Shown: positions 32,341-39,421 of the stretch, in pieces
How positions within the stretch are numbered: the first letter of the stretch is position 1
Layout of the letters: each line of letters opens with the position of its first letter
Source of the DNA: Marinobacter litoralis
GTDB lineage: Bacteria > Pseudomonadota > Gammaproteobacteria > Pseudomonadales > Oleiphilaceae
DNA length: 39,421 nt
Assembly: GCF_016427555.1 (NCBI RefSeq)
Contig: NZ_JAELVS010000009.1
Coordinates: forward strand, 1-39,421
Direction of reading: 5' to 3'
Translations under genes and position numbers: made by a program
Notes under the pieces: generated by a model
Told to the model about the DNA's origin: nothing
The model's input: the letters and a program-made list of their open reading frames with translations, nothing else
Database searches by the model: none

Positions 32341-33366
32341 TTACCTTTTTTTGTTTCTGGCTTGCCGGCGGACATCTCCTGGCGTTTTCCCAGACCAGGA
32401 CCGGTACGCTTTGGTGAAACCAGCCTGATCGCTGAAGCCCAGCTTTTCGGAGATCGATTCGAGCGAAACGTTTGTGTCTTTTAGATAAAGAGTGGCGAAG
32501 CTTTCTCGAATTTCGTTCCGCAGCTCCCGGAAGGATGTGCCGGCGTTCGCAAGGTGCTGGCGGAGTGTGCGCGGACTCATATCGAGACGGCGGGCAAGGT
32601 TCTGTGTTGTGCAGGGGCGGCCGGGTTGGCTCATGATCAGTTCACGGACCTGTTGCACCGTTTCGTCTGATTCCAGCCGTTTCTGAGTCAGGGAATGGCG
32701 GGTTCGCGCCACCAAAAATTCAAGGCTGGCGTCGTCTTTCCTGGCCGGCGTCCCTTTTAAAGGGATCGTAACTTCATTGATGTCGGCGTTAAAGACAAAC
32801 TCGCAGTTGGGTGCAAGTAACGTCCAGTTGTCTTGAGACAGGTTACTGGGAAAATCAAAGCGGAAGGTAAAATGGCTGCATACCTGGCAGGAGACGCGAT
32901 AAATGCTGCCCATGTAGATTTTGGTCAGGCAGGCTTTCAGGTCGCCTACGCCCCAGGTATCGATCAGCTTCAAGCGAAAGGTTGATCCTGTTGAAGCCAG
33001 TTCCATGTCCATCAGCGGAAGACCGACCCGCAGATACTGGACGATCATACTGACCAGGCGTCTGGGGTTTTCTTGCTCCAGCATGGCGAATCCCAGCAGC
33101 CCGTGGCACGGCAAATCCAGTTGTTTTCCGAATTCAAAGGCGGCTCGTTCATCGGCCATCAGCCAATCGGCCTGGCGCAGAAGCTCTAGCACTTGTGTCA
33201 TGGACAAGCTGGCGTCTGGGTTATTGAGCAATTCGTCAGTGATGCCGGTTTTGGTCAGAATGGTATGGCGTTTTACGCCGCGCTTTTCCATAAACTGAAC
33301 AAAACGGCGTGCATAACGTGCCGAAATGATCGGCACCTCTAATGCAAGGGGCGTCGACATATCCAT
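32341..33366 (-). CDS. AraC family regulator with OruR-type ligand-binding domain
   Basis: The product has an N-terminal arabinose-independent ligand-binding domain of the OruR/ArgR type, with FGKQLDLPCHGLLGFAML and MSMTQVLELL-like helices. A C-terminal AraC helix-turn-helix pair follows, with TTQNLARRLDMSPRTLRQHL, EISEKLGFSDQAGFTKAYRS and WSGKTPGDVRRQ. The start is uncertain: ATG at 33366 (AAGAGA upstream, 341 residues) is preferred; ATG at 33393 and 33468 are in frame, but the last would run coding through a terminator-like hairpin. It is a likely regulator of the downstream surface-protein genes or of a fatty-acid or amino-acid pathway. Target and inducer are unknown. Confidence 0.85.
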   Translation of the reverse strand: MDMSTPLALEVPIISARYARRFVQFMEKRGVKRHTILTKTGITDELLNNPDASLSMTQVLELLRQADWLMADERAAFEFGKQLDLPCHGLLGFAMLEQENPRRLVSMIVQYLRVGLPLMDMELASTGSTFRLKLIDTWGVGDLKACLTKIYMGSIYRVSCQVCSHFTFRFDFPSNLSQDNWTLLAPNCEFVFNADINEVTIPLKGTPARKDDASLEFLVARTRHSLTQKRLESDETVQQVRELIMSQPGRPCTTQNLARRLDMSPRTLRQHLANAGTSFRELRNEIRESFATLYLKDTNVSLESISEKLGFSDQAGFTKAYRSWSGKTPGDVRRQARNKKR

Positions 33367-33414
33367 ATGAGTGTCTCTTAGGGTATTCGTCATTGAACAG
33401 CGCTTGTTATTATC

Positions 33415-33437
33415 CAGCCTTCGGGGGCTGTTTTTTT
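33415..33437 (+). terminator. Plus-strand terminator-like hairpin in the araC upstream region
   Basis: CAGCC pairs with GGCTG around a TTCGGG loop, followed by TTTTTTT. It is on the strand opposite to the araC gene and may end an antisense transcript. The 5-bp stem is short but the T-run is long. It argues that this stretch is noncoding and that the true araC start lies downstream. Confidence 0.5.
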
Positions 33438-33472
33438 CGCCAGTATAGGCAGCTGTTTCGCGAAGCATTGTG

Positions 33473-33484
33473 GTGACAAGTCAC
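33473..33484. promoter_or_regulatory. Inverted repeat between araC and the methyltransferase gene
   Basis: GTGACAAGTCAC has perfect 5-base arms around AA. It lies in the intergenic region between two divergent genes. It may be an operator, for example for autoregulation, but arms of 5 bases are not strong evidence. Confidence 0.3.
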
Positions 33485-33568
33485 AATCTGGCGGCATGGC
33501 CGAATATGACAAAAGGAAATTTCGGAAACGTGGAAGAGTTGAATGTCTTCAGTCATTGAGGTGTTTGG

Positions 33569-34219
33569 GTGAATAAAACCACCGTTACCTGTCCGGTTTG
33601 CCAGCAGACTGAATTGGTTCCGTTTCGAGAGATAGCGCAAAAACGCTATCTGCGTTGTCGCACCTGCAGCGCGACGGTCATGGCACCCGAGTGCCGGTTG
33701 TCGCCGGATGAAGAACGCGCGGTGTATCAGTTGCATGACAACGATCCAGAAGATTCTGGTTACCGGCGCTTCTTGTCGAAACTGGCAGAGCCCATGATGG
33801 CTGCCTTACCACAGGGTGCGGCTGGTTTGGACTTTGGTTGTGGCCCGGGGCCGGCGCTGGCAAGGATGTTTGAAGAAGCCGGCTACTCGGTGGCGCTCTA
33901 TGATCTGTTTTTCTATCCCGAGCAGCGTGCGCTGGAGACCCGCTACGATTTCGTTACCTGCACTGAAGTGGTGGAGCACCTGTTCCATCCGGCCGAGGTG
34001 TTTGCCCAGTTTGATCGGTTGTTGAAGCCTGGTGGTGTGCTTGGCCTGATGACGTGTTTCCAGACTGACGATGACCGTTTTGACAACTGGCACTATCGGC
34101 GGGATCCGACCCACGTGGTGTTTTATCGGGAACAGACCTTTGAATGGTTAGCCTCGCATTTTGGCTGGCGATTGGAGATTCCTGCAAAAGATGTTGTGCT
34201 TCTGCATAAGCCCGTTTGA
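33569..34219 (+). CDS. SAM-dependent methyltransferase with N-terminal zinc-ribbon
   Basis: The 216-residue protein has an N-terminal zinc-ribbon-like module with CPVC (8-11) and CRTC (30-33). A class I methyltransferase domain follows, with the SAM-binding motif DFGCGPG (85-91), a TCTEVVEHL segment (motif of Methyltransf_23 types) and the LLKPGGVLGLMT strand. The acceptor is unknown. The start is the GTG at 33569, with GAGG seven bases upstream. It is divergent from araC and converges with the PA2778-like gene, 10 bases away. Confidence 0.85.
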   Translation: MNKTTVTCPVCQQTELVPFREIAQKRYLRCRTCSATVMAPECRLSPDEERAVYQLHDNDPEDSGYRRFLSKLAEPMMAALPQGAAGLDFGCGPGPALARMFEEAGYSVALYDLFFYPEQRALETRYDFVTCTEVVEHLFHPAEVFAQFDRLLKPGGVLGLMTCFQTDDDRFDNWHYRRDPTHVVFYREQTFEWLASHFGWRLEIPAKDVVLLHKPV

Positions 34220-34229
34220 TCCTGTTTGA

Positions 34230-35249
34230 CTAGTTGTTCTTGACCGGGCAGGCCGGCAGTTTCGGGCACGTGAAGCCGTTCACTGGTGATGGGGTGTCTG
34301 ATTGGAGGTCTTCTACCTGAAAGCGCTCAGTCGCCAGATTAGCTGCGCAGGCCATGGCCTGATTCGATTGTTCTGTGCAACCTGCGGCTGAAAGCGCGTA
34401 AGCCAGATTGTTCCAGCCTTCAGCGAACCGGGGAAACCGCTCGGTTGCGCGGTGCAGATGGTCGGCGGCGGCCTTGAAACGTTTTTGGCTGTAGGCCAGA
34501 TTGCCCAAGGCCAAAAGCGGAGCCGGCTCGTTTATCCAACGGCGCTCGGCGGTGCGGTAGGCGGTTTCGGCTGCCAATGTGTGGCCAGTGGTTTCCAAAT
34601 CATGGGCTGCCCGCAGCCAGGTAAGAAGCTCTGCCGTTGCCGGCAATTGATCCGGCGGCAGAATCACTCTTGCCCAGCGGTCAGCCCGGTCCCAGGTGTT
34701 GTGGAACACTTTGTAAGGTTGCCGGTTATGCTTGCGGGTATCGGTATTGAGAATCAGGGTTTTGTTCGGATGGTCGTAACCGACAACCACCGCAAAGTGC
34801 CATTGTGGCCACCAGCTGAATCCGAGGTTTTGCATGACCAGAACAGGATTCCCCGCTGACACTTCGGTAAGTAGCGCTTCGATGTCGGGCTTTAGTGGGT
34901 AAACCACCATGTTGTGTGAGCGTGCGCCGGCCACCATTTCGACCTGCAAAGAGCCTTCCCGGCCGGGGAGGTAGACCAATTCCTTGAGAATTTCGGGGTC
35001 TGTATTGAGCCCCTGGCTGTTCAGCATGGTGGCCAAAGACGCCGGGCCGCACTGGTACTTCTCCTGAGAATAAAACGGAACATCCACCAACAGTTGCTGA
35101 CTGTGAAGGTCCGTTTGGTTGGTTGTGGGCGGTTCGGGCCAAGGCGGAACGGTTGAACAACCGGCCAGCAGAAGCAGCCCCAGTAGGGCTGCCGGTCTGC
35201 TGCATCGCGAGATGATTGCTTGATAAGTGGTGGGGATTAGCGAATGCAA
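34230..35249 (-). CDS. PA2778 family cysteine peptidase lipoprotein with TPR
   Basis: The 339-residue protein has a lipoprotein signal with LAGC (cysteine 31), a C39-like papain-fold domain (about 52-200) and TPR-like helices (about 210-310). The catalytic cysteine is Cys67 in YQCGPASLATM and the histidine lies in WPQWHFAVVVGYD. The fold is that of bacteriocin-processing peptidases, but no substrate is known. The start is a TTG at 35249 that overlaps the end of the PA2779-like gene by 13 bases, with no clear ribosome-binding site, so translation is probably coupled. The pair is named from Pseudomonas aeruginosa. Confidence 0.85.
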   Translation of the reverse strand: MHSLIPTTYQAIISRCSRPAALLGLLLLAGCSTVPPWPEPPTTNQTDLHSQQLLVDVPFYSQEKYQCGPASLATMLNSQGLNTDPEILKELVYLPGREGSLQVEMVAGARSHNMVVYPLKPDIEALLTEVSAGNPVLVMQNLGFSWWPQWHFAVVVGYDHPNKTLILNTDTRKHNRQPYKVFHNTWDRADRWARVILPPDQLPATAELLTWLRAAHDLETTGHTLAAETAYRTAERRWINEPAPLLALGNLAYSQKRFKAAADHLHRATERFPRFAEGWNNLAYALSAAGCTEQSNQAMACAANLATERFQVEDLQSDTPSPVNGFTCPKLPACPVKNN

Positions 35250-35638
35250 TTGATAAAAGAGAACAGGTTAGTTGCACACAGCATGTCGGTGATAATGAAC
35301 ACCAACAGGAAGAGTACGATGATCCCGACCACGCCTTCGCCGGTGGGAGCCTCGGCCAATTGCTGTTCAAAATCGGCCAATTCGGCGGGGGTCAGATTCT
35401 GGATGCGCTCCGCCACCTGATCTTCGCTGACACCCAGTTCGGCAAGCTTGTCTTTAACGTCTTGCTGCTCCAGCATGTCCAGTAGTTGCTGACGATCCAG
35501 ATTGACCTGTTGTTGCTGGATCAACTCACCCGTTCCCACCATGCCCGCATGGGCGGAAACCGAAAATGTCGTGGCAAATGCCATCAGAATGGCCATCACA
35601 AGCGAAAACTGCTTGGCATAGCGTCGAATGCCGATCAT
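35237..35638 (-). CDS. PA2779 family protein
   Basis: The 133-residue protein has a signal-like N-terminus (MIGIRRYAKQFSLVMAILMA, cleavage near residue 31) and a helical middle. That middle has the repeated pattern RQQLLDMLEQQDVKDKLAEL and a QNLTPAELADFEQQL segment. A C-terminal membrane helix reads GIIVLFLLVFIITDML. It accompanies PA2778-type peptidases and may be their partner or substrate, but the function is unknown. The ATG at 35638 has AGGAG upstream; the open frame extends to 35704 without a better start. It is the first gene of a two-gene operon. Confidence 0.88.
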   Translation of the reverse strand: MIGIRRYAKQFSLVMAILMAFATTFSVSAHAGMVGTGELIQQQQVNLDRQQLLDMLEQQDVKDKLAELGVSEDQVAERIQNLTPAELADFEQQLAEAPTGEGVVGIIVLFLLVFIITDMLCATNLFSFINCIR

Positions 35639-35734
35639 TGCAGACTCCTTTCTCGTTTGTTGAGTTAACTTAACCCTAGAACGCCTGAACCTTTCGTTCA
35701 ACATACAAAACTGTCATGGATGTTTCATTGATTA

Positions 35735-37180
35735 TCAGAAAGTCGAAAGGCCGGTGGCTTCCATAAAGCGGTATTGCCAGTATTTCAGGCGGGAATCGTC
35801 TGCCCATTCGGCATAGGGCAAGCTGAGTGGTAAGTGGCTTGGGTGCTCGCGTTGCCATTGTTCATCAAAGAACGCTGCGGCTTTTGTGGCCACAGGGTGG
35901 TCGTTGGCTGTTTTCAGCCAGACATTGGATTCAAGGTTGAGGTCGTCCAGATTTCGTCGGGTGAAGTTGGCGGAACCCAGCAGCAATTCCTGGCTTCCTT
36001 GCCCGGGCGAGTATATGAGTAACTTGCTGTGGCATTGCTCGCCTTGTGTGTTGCACCACCTCACGGGAATGCCGGCCTGGTAAAGTTCGTGGCCAACGGG
36101 GCGATTCGGTATGCCATTCTTTTCATGCCCGAAGGCGTCTTTGTTAGCATCCAGCAGCAGACGGAGGCGCACACCGCGTTGTTGTGCAGCTTTCAGTGCC
36201 TCGATGATCGGCCGGTGCGAGAAATAGAACATGGCGATGTCGATGGCTTCACCTTGGCGGCTGCGCTTGATCATATCCAATGCCTGATCGCGAATGGCGG
36301 ACTCGGTGAGTACTTTTATGATTCCTTCTTTTTCTGGCTGCGCCTGAGGAGTAGTCGCTAATTCATTCAGCCAACGGTCAAGCGTTTGTGTGCTGGCACC
36401 GGACATGTGAGCGACTGCTCGCTCGCTTTCAATGACGTCTTTTACTGCGGGGCCGCTGAACGTTAGCCCGATGTTGCTGTGTCGGCTACTGCCATCGTGG
36501 GGATTGGCCGAGGAAACCAGCGCACTGAACTGATCACCTGCGTCCGCGACCAAAATCTTACGATGGTTGGCTTTGAAATTCGGTAGCGCAAGATAGCTGC
36601 GCAGCGTGGTTTTCTCGTTGCCGAGCGCGTTTGGCAGCCAGCCGCCGTCAGGGTTGTTCCCGAGCCATTGGCAGCACACTCGCCAGAGGGCTGACCAGGT
36701 CGGATTGCTATCCCGAAGTGGCTCGAGTCTGGTGATAATGACTTCAATGCCGGCTTCTTTAAGCGCGTCAAATTCCGGGGAGCGGTTTCCGCCATAGAAG
36801 GTGTTTAGAGGGTCCGAAATCACCACGATGTCGATGTCTGGGGTGGCATGCTTTTTTTCGATCAGCGCGTCCGTCAGTTGCTGGGCGAGAGGGCGCAGTT
36901 CCGAGTCTTCCGAGCCTGTGCTGTTATAAAGGAACATATCAATCAGGATGAAATGTTCGGCTTGAGCAATCAGCCCCAGAGCCTCGTCAAAGATTTCGTG
37001 GTCCAGTTTTGTTTCGCCGCTTGGAAAGTGCCGAGTGGTATCGGTTAACAGGCGAGGGGACATGAGCGGGGCCGGATTTCCTGTAAATCGGATGCCTTCG
37101 GGAAGGGGTTTGTAAGAATGCCACACCCCCATGCCGATGAATGCAAACAATAAGAGGCTGGCTACTAACTTCATCGTCAT
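35735..37180 (-). CDS. Phospholipase D-like protein (two HKD motifs, second degenerate)
   Basis: The 481-residue protein has an N-terminal signal or membrane segment (3-20) and two PLD domains. The first motif is HRKILVAD (His206, Lys208, Asp213), followed by SSAN. The second is HSKLLIYS (His384, Lys386), where the usual aspartate is Ser391, followed by GSANFT (402-407). The active site of these enzymes forms between the two motifs, so activity is plausible but not certain. Cardiolipin synthase-like or nuclease-like roles are both possible; no assignment is made. It faces the cell envelope. The start is the ATG at 37180. Confidence 0.88.
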   Translation of the reverse strand: MTMKLVASLLLFAFIGMGVWHSYKPLPEGIRFTGNPAPLMSPRLLTDTTRHFPSGETKLDHEIFDEALGLIAQAEHFILIDMFLYNSTGSEDSELRPLAQQLTDALIEKKHATPDIDIVVISDPLNTFYGGNRSPEFDALKEAGIEVIITRLEPLRDSNPTWSALWRVCCQWLGNNPDGGWLPNALGNEKTTLRSYLALPNFKANHRKILVADAGDQFSALVSSANPHDGSSRHSNIGLTFSGPAVKDVIESERAVAHMSGASTQTLDRWLNELATTPQAQPEKEGIIKVLTESAIRDQALDMIKRSRQGEAIDIAMFYFSHRPIIEALKAAQQRGVRLRLLLDANKDAFGHEKNGIPNRPVGHELYQAGIPVRWCNTQGEQCHSKLLIYSPGQGSQELLLGSANFTRRNLDDLNLESNVWLKTANDHPVATKAAAFFDEQWQREHPSHLPLSLPYAEWADDSRLKYWQYRFMEATGLSTF

Positions 37181-37220
37181 ATTTATTTCGATCCCTCGAA
37201 TTGGCCCGGGCAGGAGCCCC

Positions 37221-37967
37221 TTACTCGCGTTGCTGATTGATCACCCATTCGGAGAAGAGTTCCAGCAGTTGGGTGGCATGGGGCGCAGGTTTTACAAGGT
37301 TCAGAAGTGACTGTGTTTCCAGCCCTTCTTTTTCCAGTTCCGGTTGCTGAACCTTCAGATAGCTTCGCATCACGTCATCCGAAAATTCGGGGTGGAACTG
37401 AACGCCCCAGGCATTTTTTCCTACCCGAAAGGCTTGATGTGGCTCGAATTCCGTTGCACTGAGCAACACTGCTCCGGGAGGAAGTTCCAGAACCGACTGC
37501 TTATGGGTTAATTGCGCAAAAAATTGTTGCGGCAGATGTCGAAAGAGGGGGTCAGCCTGAGCGTTTTTGAACAGAGTAACGCTGTGAGTGCCGGTTTCAC
37601 GTCCCTTCGGGTGGTAGCCGACCTTGCCGCCCAGAGCGTGGGCGAGTAGCTGGTGGCCGTAGCACACACCGAAGGTCGGGATGTTTGCCTGTACGGCATT
37701 TTTTACCCAATCTGCGGCTTGCTCGCTCCAAGGCTCACGGTCGCTCACCATGGCTGGAGAACCAGTGATCACCACCCCGTGCCAATCCCCGGGCTGGCCG
37801 GGAGGGGGCGCCTGCGTAACATCTGCGATGGTAAGGGCCAGTTGGCTGGACAGTTTGCTCACAAACCAGTCATCAAAATCCCCAAACTGATCTTTGATTT
37901 GAGGGTAGGTTGTGCCTGTTTTAAGAATCACGACACGAGGTTTCATACCCTCAACCGTACCAGCCAT
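37221..37967 (-). CDS. Class I glutamine amidotransferase-like protein
   Basis: The product (248 residues from the preferred start) has the class I GATase triad region: the nucleophile in FGVCYGHQLLAHALGG, the histidine in GVQFHPEF, and the GSPAMVSD oxyanion segment. It stands alone without a synthetase domain, like the GMP synthase-glutamine-hydrolysing-like proteins of unknown acceptor. ATG at 37967 is chosen for the GAGGTG upstream; ATG at 37946 (MKPRVVILKTG, which aligns with typical family starts) and 37979 are alternatives. It is codirectional with yebC, 35 bases downstream of it. Confidence 0.88.
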   Translation of the reverse strand: MAGTVEGMKPRVVILKTGTTYPQIKDQFGDFDDWFVSKLSSQLALTIADVTQAPPPGQPGDWHGVVITGSPAMVSDREPWSEQAADWVKNAVQANIPTFGVCYGHQLLAHALGGKVGYHPKGRETGTHSVTLFKNAQADPLFRHLPQQFFAQLTHKQSVLELPPGAVLLSATEFEPHQAFRVGKNAWGVQFHPEFSDDVMRSYLKVQQPELEKEGLETQSLLNLVKPAPHATQLLELFSEWVINQQRE

Positions 37968-38002
37968 ACTGCACCTCATCGGATACTGAAGCGTTGCGCC
38001 GA

Positions 38003-38728
38003 TTATTCCTGCGGCAATTCTGCGTTATGGAAAACGTTCTGAACATCGTCGAGATCGTTCAGCATGTCCATAAACTTCTCGAACATCGGGATGTCGTCGC
38101 CTTCCACCGGCGTGGTGGTTTTTGGCAAGAACTGGATTTCGTCTACATCGAACTCAATGCCTTCGAAGGCATCTTCCAAGGCTTGCTTGGCTTTGGCGTA
38201 TTCGGTGTTCGGGGTGAATACGGTGATGGTGTCGTTTTCATTTTCGATGTCGGCAACATCCACATCGGCTTCCATCAAGGCTTCAAGAACAGCTTCTTCG
38301 TCCTGACCTTTGAATACAAAGATGGCGCAGTGGTCGAACATATGAGCAACAGCGCCAGGGGTGCCGATTTTGCATTTGGTTTTGGTGAAGGCCAGACGAA
38401 CATCACCGAAGGTACGGTTCGGGTTATCGGTCAGGCAGTCAACGATAACCATGCAGTTGCCCGGGCCATAACCTTCGTAACGCGCGGTGGAGTAATCTTC
38501 GCCCGCGCCACCTTTGGCTTTATCAATGGCTTTTTCGATAACGTGGGTGGGAACCTGATCTTTCTTCGCGCGTTCAATCAGGCCTCGTAGAGACAGGTTG
38601 GCCTGAGGATCAACGCCGCCAGACTTGGCCGACATGTAGATTTCCCGACCGTATTTGCTATAAACCTTGGTTTTTGCCGCAGCCGTTTTGGCCATGGACT
38701 CTTTGCGATTCTGATAGGCTCTGCCCAT
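38003..38728 (-). CDS. YebC/PmpR family protein (YeeN-type)
   Basis: The 241-residue protein has the YebC/TACO1 fold markers [38 protein letters not shown] and [19 protein letters not shown]. The MGRAYQNRK start is that of the YeeN branch rather than the AGHSKW start of YebC proper. These proteins bind DNA in some species and, in others, assist translation past proline stretches; which applies here is not known. The ATG at 38728 has AAGGGG upstream. It precedes the glutamine amidotransferase gene. Confidence 0.93.
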   Translation of the reverse strand: MGRAYQNRKESMAKTAAAKTKVYSKYGREIYMSAKSGGVDPQANLSLRGLIERAKKDQVPTHVIEKAIDKAKGGAGEDYSTARYEGYGPGNCMVIVDCLTDNPNRTFGDVRLAFTKTKCKIGTPGAVAHMFDHCAIFVFKGQDEEAVLEALMEADVDVADIENENDTITVFTPNTEYAKAKQALEDAFEGIEFDVDEIQFLPKTTTPVEGDDIPMFEKFMDMLNDLDDVQNVFHNAELPQE

Positions 38729-38797
38729 ATTTCTGTGCCCCTTGCTTGCTATAAAGAGCGTGATTTTACTGAACCTGACGACAATACAACAGCATTG

Positions 38798-39226
38798 TTA
38801 CGCCAGTTCGGGAACTCGTCGGATGCCACGTCGCAGCCCGAGCTCCAATGAGGAACGAATCAGTTTGCCGGAAAAAGGAACAATATCTTCGAAGCTGATG
38901 GTGTACCGAAGGCGTGTTTTACCGTCGCTGGTGTCGTCGAAGTGAATGCGGCCTAAGTGATTTTTGATCGGGCCGGCACTGGTGATGGTGTACTCGATCA
39001 GTGAGTAGGGTTCAAATTCGAGGACGGTTTCTTCCAGACTTAAAGGTCCCACTCCAACTTTACGGACCGACCCTGCGCCGTTTGGGTCGGCTTGGTCGCT
39101 GTCTTTGATACGTTTAACCGGAGCACCGATCATTTTCCCAAAGCGGTGGTGGTCTGCAAACAGCGCAAACACTTTCTTGCGCGGCACGTTAAAGGTTTCA
39201 TCGATCTCTATTGTGTAAACAGCCAT
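38798..39226 (-). CDS. SRPBCC family protein
   Basis: The 142-residue protein starts with AVYTIEIDETFNVPRKKVFALFADHHRFGK, written here in part: the strand-helix opening of START/SRPBCC ligand-binding folds (DETFNVPRKKVFALFAD). The GAGSVRKVG and EYTITSAGP segments follow as expected. These proteins bind hydrophobic ligands or help polyketide-like chemistry; the ligand is unknown. The ATG at 39226 has AAGAGAAG upstream. It lies upstream of yebC, with about 70 bases between. Confidence 0.88.
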   Translation of the reverse strand: MAVYTIEIDETFNVPRKKVFALFADHHRFGKMIGAPVKRIKDSDQADPNGAGSVRKVGVGPLSLEETVLEFEPYSLIEYTITSAGPIKNHLGRIHFDDTSDGKTRLRYTISFEDIVPFSGKLIRSSLELGLRRGIRRVPELA

Positions 39227-39311
39227 TTTGCTTCTCTTGTTCTTTGATGTTGGCCCAAGAGTAACGGTTCACAGTGTTTAACAAAAGGTGCCCGGTGGGC
39301 CGATCGCGCGG

Positions 39312-39340
39312 TTGGTCTTGAGGGGCACTCTCGTTATAAT
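39312..39340 (+). promoter_or_regulatory. Sigma70-like promoter for the truncated last gene
   Basis: TTGGTC (39312-39317) and a perfect TATAAT (39335-39340) are 17 bases apart. This is close to the consensus. It points into the gene that begins at 39395. Confidence 0.8.
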
Positions 39341-39394
39341 CCAACGTGCTCAGGACGAGCAGGATCAAAATCACACACTTCAGGGACTGAAGTT

Positions 39395-39421
39395 ATGCCC
39401 CAGGCAAGCGGATTGCAGTTC
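39395..39421 (+). CDS. Start of a gene truncated by the window edge
   Basis: Nine codons are visible (MPQASGLQF). The start is supported by an AGGGA about eight bases upstream and a strong promoter 55 bases upstream. The product cannot be identified from nine residues. Confidence 0.5.

Noticed and set aside
37994..38590. A 198-codon open frame on the plus strand
   Set aside because: It is antisense to the yebC-family gene, which has strong family motifs.
1..39421. CRISPR arrays, insertion sequences, integrases, tRNA or rRNA genes
   Set aside because: None seen: no regular spaced repeats, no transposase or integrase motifs, and no recognisable tRNA or rRNA sequence.

Overview
The window looks like a chromosomal segment of a marine gammaproteobacterium, most likely Marinobacter or a close relative. 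This rests on recognised protein families (an OsmC-YcaO fusion, a PA2778/PA2779 pair, a FilA-like DUF6160 protein with a choice-of-anchor D protein, a YeeN-type YebC), a moderate GC content and dense gene packing. It is an inference from remembered family distributions, not a database result. I see no rRNA, tRNA, CRISPR array, insertion sequence or phage gene, and no gene-free stretch longer than about 250 bases.

Layout. 1-5312: a truncated DUF6279 lipoprotein gene, a DUF2798 membrane protein, a two-domain fasciclin lipoprotein, a PBP4-type D-Ala-D-Ala carboxypeptidase, a tandem GST/glutaredoxin-fold protein and a GFA-type zinc protein. 5380-13329: an iron-siderophore uptake locus. The operon fhuC-fhuD-fhuB-fhuF-like-araC reads on the minus strand with overlapping genes, followed by a separate TonB-dependent receptor gene. 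Good Fur-box matches precede fhuC, the receptor gene and a 30-codon membrane micropeptide gene that converges on the receptor. The parts describe import of a ferric siderophore across the outer membrane (receptor), periplasmic capture (FhuD), inner-membrane transport (FhuB/FhuC), reductive iron release (FhuF-like) and probable activation by an AraC/PchR-type regulator. There are no siderophore synthesis genes, so the locus may serve scavenged siderophores. An MsbA-like ABC exporter and yaiI follow.

15792-21441: yjdM, then a three-gene 2-oxoacid dehydrogenase operon (E1 alpha, E1 beta, E2, with no E3 in the window), a PCu(A)C copper chaperone, a SelW-like protein and a YegS-type lipid kinase. 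21478-29295: the OsmC-YcaO fusion, divergent from a 75-residue unknown, a universal stress protein, an ABM-fold protein, and a plus-strand run of dienoyl-CoA isomerase, CPBP protease and LysE/ArgO exporter, followed by a DUF4442 protein, an HSL-type hydrolase and ThpR.

29332-33366: a surface or exported-protein module with a choice-of-anchor D protein, a strong intergenic hairpin, a FilA-like DUF6160 protein and an upstream AraC/OruR-type regulator. 33569-39421: a methyltransferase, the PA2779/PA2778 pair, a phospholipase D-like protein, a class I glutamine amidotransferase, a YebC-family regulator, an SRPBCC protein, and a strong sigma70-like promoter leading into a gene cut off by the window edge.
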